From assembly GCF_008801835.1 (NCBI RefSeq), contig NZ_VZOW01000015.1, positions 1 through 64,000 of the forward strand: 64,000 nucleotides of DNA. The letters are read 5' to 3'. Position 1 is the first letter of the stretch; each line of letters opens with the position of its first letter. Of the stretch, positions 17,098 through 24,829 are shown piece after piece. The DNA comes from Cupriavidus pauculus. Its GTDB lineage: Bacteria; Pseudomonadota; Gammaproteobacteria; Burkholderiales; Burkholderiaceae. A program made the translations under genes and the position numbers. Below the pieces are notes generated by a model, which made no database searches, was not told the origin of the DNA, and saw nothing but the letters and a program-made list of their open reading frames with translations.

Positions 17098-17684
17098 TCA
17101 GTCCTTGAGCAGATCGCGTTGCAGTTGTTCGATGCCTCGCTTCTCGCCCTGTGCTGCCACGGCATGAATGCCGAGCAGCTGGGCAAGTTGCTGCCGTTCG
17201 ATCTGTCCGTCGGCATCCAGAAAGGCTTGCGCCTGCGTGAGCGTGTAGGCCATCACGTCGCCCAGGCGGTGCCCGGTGCGGATCAGGCGGGCGACGGCAC
17301 TGTCCCAGCCGAGGTCGTCAGTGAACGCAGCGTCGGCGCGAGTCGCTGGGCCGCACCCTGAATCGCCGGGACGACATGCGCCACGAAAAAATCCGCGTTC
17401 ACCTCGAACACGGCGGCGGCCAGTTGCACAGCGTCCTCCAGCGACAGGTCGTTGATCCACGCGCGTTCACGCCGGGTGGTGATGGCCAGCAAATCCAACA
17501 CGGCATCGCCATGCCGTCCCAGCAGCGCCATCCAGTCCGGATCACTGGTGATTTCCTCGGCCAGCGGGCGCACCACGGCCAGCAGCCGTGGCAACTCACC
17601 CAGCCGGATCGGCGTCAGTTCCAGCGCGGTGCCGGACAGCGTCACGACCACAGGCTCAGGGGGGAATGTCTTGAAGCCGTCCAT
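17098..17684 (-). CDS. Tail assembly chaperone, long -1 frameshift product (gpGT-like)
   Basis: The gpG-like frame (ATG 17684, stop 17283) and a second frame ending at 17098 join through a -1 shift. The heptamer T TTT TTC at 17391-17385 lies in the gpG frame. Re-reading its last C continues as FFRGACRPGDS and then WDSAVARLIRTGHRLGDVM and YTLTQAQAFLDADGQ to the stop, giving about 195 aa. The second frame has no good start of its own near the junction. An internal ATG at 17253 could make a short separate protein. In lambda-type tails, gpG and gpGT recruit the tape measure protein in a fixed ratio. Confidence 0.7.
17283..17684 (-). CDS. Tail assembly chaperone, short form (gpG-like)
   Basis: A 133-aa protein starting MDGFKTFPPEPVVVTLSG, with LGELPRLLAVVRPLAEEI and LLGRHGDAVLDLLAITTRRE. 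This alpha-helical pattern and the place between the tail tube and tape measure genes are those of tail assembly chaperones. The ATG at 17684 overlaps the tail-tube stop (TGATG). A GTG one codon upstream is the alternative. Its last third overlaps the second chaperone frame. Confidence 0.8.
   Translation of the reverse strand: MDGFKTFPPEPVVVTLSGTALELTPIRLGELPRLLAVVRPLAEEITSDPDWMALLGRHGDAVLDLLAITTRRERAWINDLSLEDAVQLAAAVFEVNADFFVAHVVPAIQGAAQRLAPTLRSLTTSAGTVPSPA
17385..17391 (-). other. Programmed -1 ribosomal frameshift heptamer
   Basis: The minus strand reads GAT TTT TTC in the gpG frame, so T TTT TTC is an ideal X XXY YYZ slippery site. The frame entered after a -1 slip is open to 17098 and encodes tail-chaperone-like sequence. 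No downstream stem was modelled. Confidence 0.7.
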
Positions 17685-18436
17685 CACAGCAGCACCAGAC
17701 GGCCGAACTGACCGAGATCACCACCGACTGGCTTGGTCAGATCCGCCAGTACCTGGCCCGACAGCTCGAACTTCAGCAGTTCGTCCGTGATGATCGAGAG
17801 TTCCTTGGCCGGGTTGATGGCCACGCGGTAGAGGTCGATCACCACCTCGCGGTTGCCGTCGGCGGTGTTGAGCCCCTCGAAGCGAATCCAGCGCTCGGGC
17901 AGTGGCTGGGTGAACATCGCCGTGCTCTGCGCCGCGCCATAGGCGTAATCGACGGTGAACGGCTCGGTGTACGGGCCGCCCGACGTGGCATCCAGCACCA
18001 CCAGTGAACCGTGTTTGGCATTGACGCTGTAGTGGCTGACCGGGAGCGTCTTGGGCGTGACGTCCGAGTCCTGGATCTGCACGGCGGACACGTTCTGCAT
18101 GGCCAGCGGATACAGACTGCCCGGGGTGACCGGGTTGGGCAGCAGTTCACCGGTCACCGTACCGGGGGTGATCGTGGTCGTGGTGCCGTAGAGCGCGAGC
18201 GCAAGATTGGTGGCGATCAGTTCTTCCAGCGTGCAGGCGAATTCACCTTTCTTGGTCTTGATGAGCTGCAGGTCGGTCAGGCGCTGGCCCGACTGCGCTT
18301 CCTGGTGCTCGATGGTGTCTACTGACAGCGAGACCTTCAGCTCGGGCACGTTGCCGACGAAAGTCAGTCCAGCCGGGTTGCCGAATTCATCGCGTGCGCC
18401 GATGTAGACGCGGCCTTGTCCAGAAAAGTAAGCCAT
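17684..18436 (-). CDS. Major tail tube protein
   Basis: A 250-aa protein beginning MAYFSGQGRVYIGARDEFGN, with FVGNVPELKVSLSVDTIEH and a tail-tube-like run of beta strands. The segment DLYRVAINPAKELSIITDE is typical of tail-tube families in lambda-like prophages. It lies between the minor tail genes and the tail chaperone, where the tube gene is expected. It polymerises into the tail tube. Confidence 0.85.
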   Translation of the reverse strand: MAYFSGQGRVYIGARDEFGNPAGLTFVGNVPELKVSLSVDTIEHQEAQSGQRLTDLQLIKTKKGEFACTLEELIATNLALALYGTTTTITPGTVTGELLPNPVTPGSLYPLAMQNVSAVQIQDSDVTPKTLPVSHYSVNAKHGSLVVLDATSGGPYTEPFTVDYAYGAAQSTAMFTQPLPERWIRFEGLNTADGNREVVIDLYRVAINPAKELSIITDELLKFELSGQVLADLTKPVGGDLGQFGRLVLL

Positions 18437-18438
18437 GT

Positions 18439-18651
18439 TCAGTCTCCTTGGGTGGCTGCAGTTGTGGAAACACCGGACGTGGCATCACGGCGGGTGGGTT
18501 TGGAATCAGTGGCGGGGGTGGCCGCTTTGGCCGTGCCTTGTGCGATCAGCCAACGGGCGCTGGCGTCATTCAGATCAAGGCGATCACCTACGAAGAGGCG
18601 CTTGCCTGCGTGGGTATGGGGTTTCAGTAGCTCGATGGAGAGGGTTTGCAT
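18439..18651 (-). CDS. Small phage head-tail region protein
   Basis: A 70-aa protein starting MQTLSIELLKPHTHAGKRLF, with VGDRLDLNDASARWLIAQG and a Thr/Ala-rich tail. The compact N-terminal domain resembles small DUF7210-like phage proteins found before tail tube genes. It starts eight bases after the tail-completion gene and stops two bases before the tube gene. The function is unknown. Confidence 0.65.
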   Translation of the reverse strand: MQTLSIELLKPHTHAGKRLFVGDRLDLNDASARWLIAQGTAKAATPATDSKPTRRDATSGVSTTAATQGD

Positions 18652-18658
18652 AAGGTGT

Positions 18659-19084
18659 TCATCCTGTTTGGGTGAGATCGATGGCGTGGGTGCGGTAGCG
18701 GATTTCGTAGCGGGCGGGCAGCGCGACGGCCCCGGCGTCGGCGTCGTCGAACTCCCATTCGCAGTCGATCTCGCGCACGGCGATGGCCAGACCGCCCAGA
18801 TTCGGGTCGGCGAGCATTGCCGCGTGGGCCGCGACCAGCGTCTGGTCGGCGACGTCGAAGGCATCCGCACCGCGTGCCACCACGGCAAGCCGGACGATCA
18901 GCAGCCGGTCGACCAGGTGGTTGGCGTGGGCGGTGATGCTGTCGCCATCGACGAACAGCAGCAGCGCTGGACTGGCCTCGCGGGTGACCGGTACGGCAGG
19001 CATGCGTAGCACCGGTGTCGGGGCAATCGCAGATGCCAGGCGCGTGACGATCTCCCGCAAGACGCGCTCGCGGACGGAGTTCAT
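18659..19084 (-). CDS. Tail completion / minor tail protein
   Basis: A 141-aa protein beginning MNSVRERVLREIVTRLASAI, with PALLLFVDGDSITAHANHLV and ending YEIRYRTHAIDLTQTG. This is the pattern of phage minor tail (gpU/gpZ-like) completion proteins, which cap the tail end that meets the head. It sits between a head-tail joining gene and the small gene before the tail tube. Confidence 0.7.
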   Translation of the reverse strand: MNSVRERVLREIVTRLASAIAPTPVLRMPAVPVTREASPALLLFVDGDSITAHANHLVDRLLIVRLAVVARGADAFDVADQTLVAAHAAMLADPNLGGLAIAVREIDCEWEFDDADAGAVALPARYEIRYRTHAIDLTQTG

Positions 19085-19094
19085 GGGGAGTTCC

Positions 19095-19373
19095 TCAGAG
19101 TTGGGAGAGCGAGGCGCGACGCTCGGTGCCGTCGCCGATGGCGCGCACGTCGCGCACCTGATAGGTATTGCCTGCCACCTCGACGGTGTCCCCGGCTGCC
19201 AGCGTCAGCCAGGACGCCGGGTAGTCGATCTGGTAGTCCCGCGACAGCGCAAAACCATCCAGCACGGTTTCGTCGGGGGCACGGAAGGCGCAGTGCACGG
19301 TGCTGCCCGCCACCGTGACGGCGGTCAGCAGTCCTGCACTTCGGGCCGCCTCGTACAACGTCGCGACATCCAT
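19095..19373 (-). CDS. Head-tail joining protein
   Basis: A 92-aa protein with start MDVATLYEAARSAGLLTAVT and ending YQVRDVRAIGDGTERRASLS. It matches small head-tail attachment proteins (gpFII-like) that follow capsid genes and join head and tail. The ATG at 19373 overlaps the capsid stop (TGATG). Confidence 0.7.
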   Translation of the reverse strand: MDVATLYEAARSAGLLTAVTVAGSTVHCAFRAPDETVLDGFALSRDYQIDYPASWLTLAAGDTVEVAGNTYQVRDVRAIGDGTERRASLSQL

Positions 19374-20395
19374 CAGGCAGCAACGAGCTTGATCAGCACG
19401 CCAGGGCGATGGCACATCGGCAGCGGGTTGCTCTGCGTGTGCAGATCAGTGCCCCGGTCGAACTTGCGTGGCTCCTGCTTGGCATACAGTGGCTGGCCGA
19501 TGGTGTTCACGGTCTCGTTGAAGTCCGCTGGCGCGAAGTAGGTCGCGAAGGTATCCACCGTGCCGACCGGGAAGGCATGGGCTTCCCCTGCGGCAATGAA
19601 GCGGCGCGACCCCAGCGTGCCGTCGGCCTGCACAAAGGACGCCTGGCCACGGTATTCCTCGAAGGTGATGCCGCTGTAGCTGAAGCCCGAGCGCATGTCG
19701 TTGATCAGCACTGCGCCCTGCTGCCAGTTCTGGTAGGCGGTCTTGACCTCCTTGTGGGTGGTCAGTGCCCGGAAGAACTCGGTCGAGCACAGCACATGCA
19801 CGCCGGTCGAGAACTCGCCAGTGAGCCCATCTTCCATGAGGCCCAGCAACTCGAGGCAGGCAGTCTTGATTTGCCCGTTGTCGGCCGCCGTCGAAAACTC
19901 GAAGGACACCGATTGCGCAGTGATGTCGAACTCGTCGAACAGATCGACGAGCTCACTGCCATCAGCGTCGAGGATCTTGCCTTTGAGCGCACCCATGCGC
20001 AGATGCTCCAGGGTGATCGCGTGCTTGTTGCGCATGGTCTCCAGATGGCGGGCCATGACACCGCCGATGGCTTCCATTTCGGTTTCGGAACCGAAGGCGC
20101 GCAGTCCTTGCACTTCCTCGGGCAGCACCACGTCGTCGTGGGGGATGTGCGGGATCACGAAGGAGCGCAGGTTGCGCTTGCCACGCTCACCCACCGTGCC
20201 GGGCGAACCGGGCGCCCGGGTGGGCAGCAGATTCAGACGACCGGCGTACTCCTCGACGATGATCTGCCGGGTGCGCACCGGCTTGGCCGGGAACAGGTTG
20301 AGTTGCTCCAGCCGCCCATAGCGGTTGGGCAGGAGGTTGATGGCGGCCGTCAGGCTGGCCATCGAAAAGCCGGGGTTTTCAAAAGGGTTCTGCAT
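19373..20395 (-). CDS. Major capsid protein, capsid E family
   Basis: A 340-aa capsid subunit. Characteristic segments include NLFPAKPVRTRQIIVEEY, SFVIPHIPHDDVVLPEEVQG, RNKHAITLEHLRMGALKG and RRFIAAGEAHAFPVG, all typical of phage major capsid protein E (lambda gpE type). It builds the icosahedral shell with the decoration protein encoded just upstream. A terminator-like hairpin (20417-20437) separates the two genes. Full length for the family. Confidence 0.93.
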   Translation of the reverse strand: MQNPFENPGFSMASLTAAINLLPNRYGRLEQLNLFPAKPVRTRQIIVEEYAGRLNLLPTRAPGSPGTVGERGKRNLRSFVIPHIPHDDVVLPEEVQGLRAFGSETEMEAIGGVMARHLETMRNKHAITLEHLRMGALKGKILDADGSELVDLFDEFDITAQSVSFEFSTAADNGQIKTACLELLGLMEDGLTGEFSTGVHVLCSTEFFRALTTHKEVKTAYQNWQQGAVLINDMRSGFSYSGITFEEYRGQASFVQADGTLGSRRFIAAGEAHAFPVGTVDTFATYFAPADFNETVNTIGQPLYAKQEPRKFDRGTDLHTQSNPLPMCHRPGVLIKLVAA

Positions 20396-20416
20396 TTGGG
20401 ATCTCCAGAAATGACG

Positions 20417-20437
20417 AAACCCGCCAGCGGCGGGTTT
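20417..20437 (-). terminator. Short GC hairpin between decoration and capsid genes
   Basis: AAACCCGCC (20417-20425), a three-base loop, then GGCGGGTTT (20429-20437). On the minus strand the stem ends in GGCGGGTTTCGTCATTT. Because it lies inside the head operon it may act as partial terminator or as an mRNA-processing or stability element setting capsid yield. Confidence 0.5.
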
Positions 20438-20482
20438 TGGGGGGAGTGAAACGGAGCGTTGGAAGTGCGTCAGGCGCGGGTT

Positions 20483-20860
20483 TTAGGCACTCTCGCGGGC
20501 CAGGACTCCACGTTCTGCGAGTTGCTTGATGGCAGCCACTTTGTGCGCAGTGCTGATGCCGGTCGGCCAGACCAATGCGCCGCGCGCGACGATGGCGTGG
20601 CGGGCGATCAGGATCGCGTCCTCACGGTCGATCAGCGTCGCATCGACGTCATTGCCGAGCACGCCAACGGCGGTTTCCGTGCCGTCCGAGGCGCTCGGGT
20701 CGAGGGCCTTGAGCTTGGCGGTAGCCGTTTCGCGACCCACCACGGTGCCCAGCGACAGGTTCTGCGCGGCCGCGACGGTGTCCTGGTCACGCGAGTAGAG
20801 ATTCGGCGCTTCGTACTTCAACAGGTCGCCGAGATTCTTGGGTTGAGAGACAGTGGGCAT
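20483..20860 (-). CDS. Phage head decoration protein
   Basis: A 125-aa protein beginning MPTVSQPKNLGDLLKYEAPN. The segments SRDQDTVAAAQNLSLGTVVG and DATLIDREDAILIARHAIVA are typical of the head decoration protein family (lambda gpD type), which trims and stabilises the expanded capsid. It follows the protease/scaffold gene by three bases and precedes the capsid gene, as in lambda. Confidence 0.9.
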   Translation of the reverse strand: MPTVSQPKNLGDLLKYEAPNLYSRDQDTVAAAQNLSLGTVVGRETATAKLKALDPSASDGTETAVGVLGNDVDATLIDREDAILIARHAIVARGALVWPTGISTAHKVAAIKQLAERGVLARESA

Positions 20861-20863
20861 GGC

Positions 20864-21238
20864 TTACTCCTTGGCGGTGAGCTTCTTGACGGCAGCGACC
20901 ACCGGACTGTTTTCCGGGCGCTGAATGGTTCCTGCCTCTGCGGTGATGCGCGAGGCGATTTCGGGTTGGTCGGCACGGGCGTCGAGCAAGGCGCGGCGCA
21001 CCTGCGCTTCCGAGAAGCCTGCTGCGAGGAATTCCGCCGTGCGTTGGGATTGGCCCGCGATCAGGCACATCTCTGCAATGGCCTGAGCTTGGCCGCGCCC
21101 GCTGGCGAACGACTGCGCCAATGCGGCTTGGGCGGCAGGCGTCGGTTCAAGATCGCTGTCGGTCTGCGACTGGTCGCCCTGTGGGTCGGTGTCGGCCGGA
21201 CGCTTAAGGTTTTCGTGGTCGTCTTTGGGGTCGGTCAT
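20864..21238 (-). CDS. Nested capsid scaffold protein (Nu3-like) inside the protease gene
   Basis: An in-frame ATG at 21238 opens a 124-aa product identical to the protease C-terminus (MTDPKDDHENLKRPADTDP...). It is preceded by CTGGAGAACACC, a strong ribosome binding site seven bases from the ATG. The acidic, helix-rich sequence is typical of phage scaffolds. Lambda makes its scaffold Nu3 the same way from within gene C. Confidence 0.65.
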   Translation of the reverse strand: MTDPKDDHENLKRPADTDPQGDQSQTDSDLEPTPAAQAALAQSFASGRGQAQAIAEMCLIAGQSQRTAEFLAAGFSEAQVRRALLDARADQPEIASRITAEAGTIQRPENSPVVAAVKKLTAKE

Positions 21239-22171
21239 GGTGTTCTCCAGGGTGAAAGGTTTGCTTCGGGGCGGGTTTGAAATGGATTGAGTGGACAAGC
21301 TTCGCGGCGAGGCGCGGGCCACGCCAGGCTGCGCCAACCGCTGCTTGGCCGCCAACGCGTCGGTGAACTCGGTCATCACCGCATCAAACGGCATCACCGC
21401 GTCGGCGAGGCCTGCTGCCACCGCCTGCTCGCCATAGAACAGCCCCGCCTCGGTGGCGCGCACGGCATCCGGATCGATGCCGCGCATCTGTCCGACCTGA
21501 TTCACGAAGATGTCGTAGAGGCGATCCACCTCGGTCTGCAACGCGGTGGTGGCCTGGGGGGTGAGTGGCTCGTGCGGGGAGAAATCGTTCTTGTGGCTGC
21601 CCGCGAAGACAGCGGTGTAGTTCAGGCCGTCCTTGGCGTCCTTCACCGACTGGTCGACGTGTAGCGCGATCACGCCAATCGACCCAACGCCAGCGGTCTG
21701 CGACAGCGTCAGGCGTTGGCAGGCAGCCGCGATGGCAAAAGCCGCCGAGTACGCGGCATCGTTGGCGTGCGCCCAGATCGGCTTGATGGTGCTGGCGGCG
21801 CGGATGCGCTCGGCCAACTCGAACACACCCGAGGCCTCGCCCCCGGGCGAGTCCAAATCGAGCAGGATGCCCGCCACCTGCGGGTCGGCCAGCGCGGCAT
21901 CCAGTCGGGCTTCGATCTCGCCGTAGGACATCAGGCCAGAGGCGGCTTCGATACCCATCGAACGTCTGACCAGCGTGCCGACCACCGGGATGACGGCAAT
22001 GCCCGCCTGACCCGATGTGGCGTTCTGGCGCGGCATGGGCAGCGGCATCGCCATGTCCAGATCGGGCAAGCCGATGCGGGAACCCAGCACGGAGAGGATC
22101 ACGTCGAGTTTGGGACGCGCAATGAGGAGCGGCGTCCCGTAGAGGCGGGACGCCAGATGAACGAGTTGCAT
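20864..22171 (-). CDS. Head maturation protease, S49/ClpP-like
   Basis: A 435-aa S49-type protease. The N-terminal ~280 residues carry the fold, with AGILLDLDSPGGEASGVFEL and the nucleophile segment NDAAYSAAFAIAAA, where Ser lies near residue 147. The C-terminal ~125 residues are charged and scaffold-like and have their own start (21238). This arrangement matches lambda gpC with nested Nu3. The ATG at 22171 follows the portal stop by one base. It should mature the prohead and remove scaffold. Confidence 0.9.
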   Translation of the reverse strand: MQLVHLASRLYGTPLLIARPKLDVILSVLGSRIGLPDLDMAMPLPMPRQNATSGQAGIAVIPVVGTLVRRSMGIEAASGLMSYGEIEARLDAALADPQVAGILLDLDSPGGEASGVFELAERIRAASTIKPIWAHANDAAYSAAFAIAAACQRLTLSQTAGVGSIGVIALHVDQSVKDAKDGLNYTAVFAGSHKNDFSPHEPLTPQATTALQTEVDRLYDIFVNQVGQMRGIDPDAVRATEAGLFYGEQAVAAGLADAVMPFDAVMTEFTDALAAKQRLAQPGVARASPRSLSTQSISNPPRSKPFTLENTMTDPKDDHENLKRPADTDPQGDQSQTDSDLEPTPAAQAALAQSFASGRGQAQAIAEMCLIAGQSQRTAEFLAAGFSEAQVRRALLDARADQPEIASRITAEAGTIQRPENSPVVAAVKKLTAKE

Positions 22172-22172
22172 G

Positions 22173-23705
22173 TCAGTTGTCCTGTTGGTCTTGCGGCACG
22201 GCCACTGTGGCGGCCGCATTCATGGGCGCGCCCAATGTCGATGGTTGGGGCGCTTTGTCATGGCGCGGGTCGGAGTCGAAGACCAGACCGAGCGCATCGG
22301 CACGCTGGTTGTCGGCGGCGATCTCGCGGTCGATGTCCTCGGCGTCGTAGCCGAAGGCCGAGATGGCTTCCGAGCGAGACAGCAGCCCGGCGCGAATGGC
22401 GGTCAGCATCGCGTCGAATTCCTTCTTGGGATCGACCCACTGCCAACCCTGTGGAATCCATTTGGCCGCGAAGTAGTCGCGCTTCTTCTCGGTGAACTGC
22501 GGCAGCGCCAGCGCGCCTTCAAGTAGCGCCTGCTCCATCCAGGCACGCCAGATCGGGCGGCACAGCTGGTGGACGATCACGCCGTGCTGGATGGCCTCAC
22601 AGCGGCGGCGAAATTCCAGCAACCCGGCCCGGATCGACGAGTAGTTCACTTGCGTCAGGTCGCCGGTCAGCATCTCGTAGGTGATGCCCATCGCCGCTGC
22701 CACCGCCCGGAACTGCATGCGCAGGAATTCGGCGTAGCTCGCGCCAACGTCGGCAGGCTGACTGAACTTCACGTCCTCGCCGGGCTCCAGGATCTGCATC
22801 GTGCCCGGCTCCAGCCCGGCCAATGCTGCACCACTGGCATCCGGCAGTCCCTCACCCATCAGGTTGTCCTCAGGTGACAGGCGCGTGATGAAGCCCGCGA
22901 ACATCGCGGCGGTTTTCTTGCGCACGAGCTCGGCGTCGTCGTACTGGTCGAGTTCGTTGAGCTTGACCAGTGCGCGCGCCAGCCACGGTTCTCCCCGGAT
23001 CTGTCCGGGCCGCAAGGGACGAAACAGGTGAATGATTTCGCTGGCCGGGACACGCACTGTGTCGAGACCGCCCACCACGCCACCAGTGCCCGACATCGGA
23101 GCCAGTGAGCCATCACCCGGGTGTGAGCGATACAGGTGGTAAGCCACCCGCCGTCCGAGCTTGTCGAATTCGATGCCCGCACGGATCACATTTCCCGAAG
23201 CCAATTCCTGATTCAGCGTGGCTGGCAGGTGTTCGGGTTCGAGCAACTGCAATTGCAGGCCCACCGGCAGGCCATCTTCCGGGCGGCGATAGCGCAGCCG
23301 CACCAGACATTCCCCGCCTTCGAGCATGGCGCGACAGGCCAAGGCCTGCAGTCCGTAGATGTCAGTCAGTCCGGCGGCATCGGCCTCCTCGCACCAGTCC
23401 CACCACAGGCTATGAATGGCTTCACGCAAGGGCTGATCAGCCAGCATGCTCTGCGGCTTGATGCCGGTGCCGATGGCGTTCGAGACAAAGGCCTCGACGC
23501 CTGCCGCTGCCCAGGCATTGCGGCGTACCAGATCGCGGCTCTTGGCGCGCAATTCGTTCTGGGTGAACGCCAGCGCTGCAACCGCACCGGGATTGCCAAT
23601 CTGCCACGCCAGGGCGCGACGGCCACCACCGATACCGTCATAGAACGGGGTGCCGCCAAGCAGACTCATGCCGACGCGTCTACGCATTCGGTCAAACCAT
23701 CGCAT
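22173..23705 (-). CDS. Portal protein, lambda family
   Basis: A 510-aa portal subunit starting MRWFDRMRRRVGMSLLGGTP. Conserved segments are FVSNAIGTGIKPQSM, LQLLEPEHLP, HLFRPLRPGQIRGEPWLA, GITYEMLTGDLTQVNYSSIR and VIVHQLCRPIWRAWM. All are typical of lambda gpB-type portals, which form the ring for DNA entry and exit. The ATG at 23705 follows the gpW-like gene stop by two bases. Confidence 0.93.
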   Translation of the reverse strand: MRWFDRMRRRVGMSLLGGTPFYDGIGGGRRALAWQIGNPGAVAALAFTQNELRAKSRDLVRRNAWAAAGVEAFVSNAIGTGIKPQSMLADQPLREAIHSLWWDWCEEADAAGLTDIYGLQALACRAMLEGGECLVRLRYRRPEDGLPVGLQLQLLEPEHLPATLNQELASGNVIRAGIEFDKLGRRVAYHLYRSHPGDGSLAPMSGTGGVVGGLDTVRVPASEIIHLFRPLRPGQIRGEPWLARALVKLNELDQYDDAELVRKKTAAMFAGFITRLSPEDNLMGEGLPDASGAALAGLEPGTMQILEPGEDVKFSQPADVGASYAEFLRMQFRAVAAAMGITYEMLTGDLTQVNYSSIRAGLLEFRRRCEAIQHGVIVHQLCRPIWRAWMEQALLEGALALPQFTEKKRDYFAAKWIPQGWQWVDPKKEFDAMLTAIRAGLLSRSEAISAFGYDAEDIDREIAADNQRADALGLVFDSDPRHDKAPQPSTLGAPMNAAATVAVPQDQQDN

Positions 23706-23707
23706 GT

Positions 23708-23929
23708 TCAGAACCCTTTGCCGGTGGTGACCCGGATCTGGCGTGGCGCGCCAGGCCACAGTCCGGTGTCCACGGCCTGCTCGAAGAGGTCGCGCTTGAC
23801 CGCCGCAATGGCAGCCTGGAGTTCATCGACGCTGCGGTACTCGACGGTCTTGTCGCCAAAGGTCACGCGCTTTTCGCCCTTGACAAGCGCCGCTTCCAGT
23901 GCGTCGAGGTGTGCTTGTGTGTAGGCCAT
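23708..23929 (-). CDS. gpW-like head-tail joining protein
   Basis: A 73-aa protein beginning MAYTQAHLDALEAALVKGEK with VEYRSVDELQAAIAAVKRDL. The helix-hairpin-helix pattern and its place directly before the portal gene match gpW, the lambda head completion protein. The start overlaps the stop of the gene before it (TGATG). Confidence 0.8.
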   Translation of the reverse strand: MAYTQAHLDALEAALVKGEKRVTFGDKTVEYRSVDELQAAIAAVKRDLFEQAVDTGLWPGAPRQIRVTTGKGF

Positions 23930-24321
23930 CAGCGGAACACCGTAAGGTTGATTTCGGAGGAGTCGTCGAACGATGCGGCCGTGGTGGCGCAACTGATGTC
24001 GACGTACTGGGCGGTCTTCAGGTCGGTGCTGGATCGCACGATGGCAATGCGCTGCGTGCCACTGTTGGTGCTGCTGCGGGCGAGTGCCGTCCAGCAATAG
24101 TTGGCGTCGGGCATGGCAACGGTGAAGGTCACGCGGTAGCGACCCGCCGCCGTCCGGGTCACGCTGGCCACGTTGTGCGACGACCGCACGACGATCTGGT
24201 TGCCGACGTAGCCGAAGCACACCCACGCCCGGGCCAGACCGGGGTGGGTTGCGTCGATCTTGGTCTTGACCTCGAGCCCGACACGACTGGCCAGCGCACT
24301 GATGCGCGATGCGAGGCTCAT
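23929..24321 (-). CDS. Unrecognised small phage protein with MSLA-RI N-terminus (first of a pair)
   Basis: A 130-aa protein starting MSLASRISALASRVGLEV. The C-terminal part is beta-rich (RYRVTFTVAMPDANYCWTAL, IAIVRSSTDLKTAQYVDIS) and resembles tail-fibre receptor-binding modules. The upstream neighbour begins MSLATRIESLVIRVAQEF, so both share an N-terminal pattern MSLA-RI--L--RV--E. The two lie between terminase and gpW, where lambda-type head operons normally carry nothing. They look like an inserted pair. Confidence 0.6.
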   Translation of the reverse strand: MSLASRISALASRVGLEVKTKIDATHPGLARAWVCFGYVGNQIVVRSSHNVASVTRTAAGRYRVTFTVAMPDANYCWTALARSSTNSGTQRIAIVRSSTDLKTAQYVDISCATTAASFDDSSEINLTVFR

Positions 24322-24812
24322 CAGACAAGCACCCCCACAAAGACCGCGACAAAATCGGTGTCGGTGTTGCCGACATCACTGGCCGCGACGGCACCGATGT
24401 TGCTGCGCGCCTGGAGTTGTTCGGCGACGGTCAGCGACTGCGCCGCATCGAAGCGCACGCGGTTGTTCACGGCAGCGAGCAGCGCATCCAGACCACTGGT
24501 GCCGTTCTGCAGCAGTTGCTGGATTTCCACCAGCGTGTCGTACGCGGCATCGGCACCGCCCAAGATCTCGGTCTTGAGCGCATCGAGCAGCGAGACGATT
24601 TTGTTGGACGAGTACGTGGTCGTGGCCGCGACGTGCGCATCGTCGATCACCGCCGACGACACCACGGCGGCTTTCAGTTCGTTGATGGCCGCGACCAGAT
24701 TCGACTTATCGGTGGTGGTGAGGTTGGCCAGGTTGCCTGCCTTGGCGCGGACGTCGTTGAACTCCTGCGCGACGCGGATGACCAGACTTTCGATACGGGT
24801 AGCAAGACTCAT
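24321..24812 (-). CDS. Unrecognised fibre-like phage protein with MSLA-RI N-terminus (second of a pair)
   Basis: A 163-aa protein whose middle, TTTDKSNLVAAINELKAAV, and end, LTVAEQLQARSNIGA, are repeat types found in phage tail fibres. The helical parts predict a trimeric coiled coil. The N-terminus matches that of the following gene. Start at 24812 follows the terminase stop region, and its stop overlaps the next ATG. A small accessory fibre or decoration role fits the sequence, but the location in the head operon is odd. Confidence 0.6.
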   Translation of the reverse strand: MSLATRIESLVIRVAQEFNDVRAKAGNLANLTTTDKSNLVAAINELKAAVVSSAVIDDAHVAATTTYSSNKIVSLLDALKTEILGGADAAYDTLVEIQQLLQNGTSGLDALLAAVNNRVRFDAAQSLTVAEQLQARSNIGAVAASDVGNTDTDFVAVFVGVLV

Positions 24813-24829
24813 GTTTTCTCCTTGATGTG

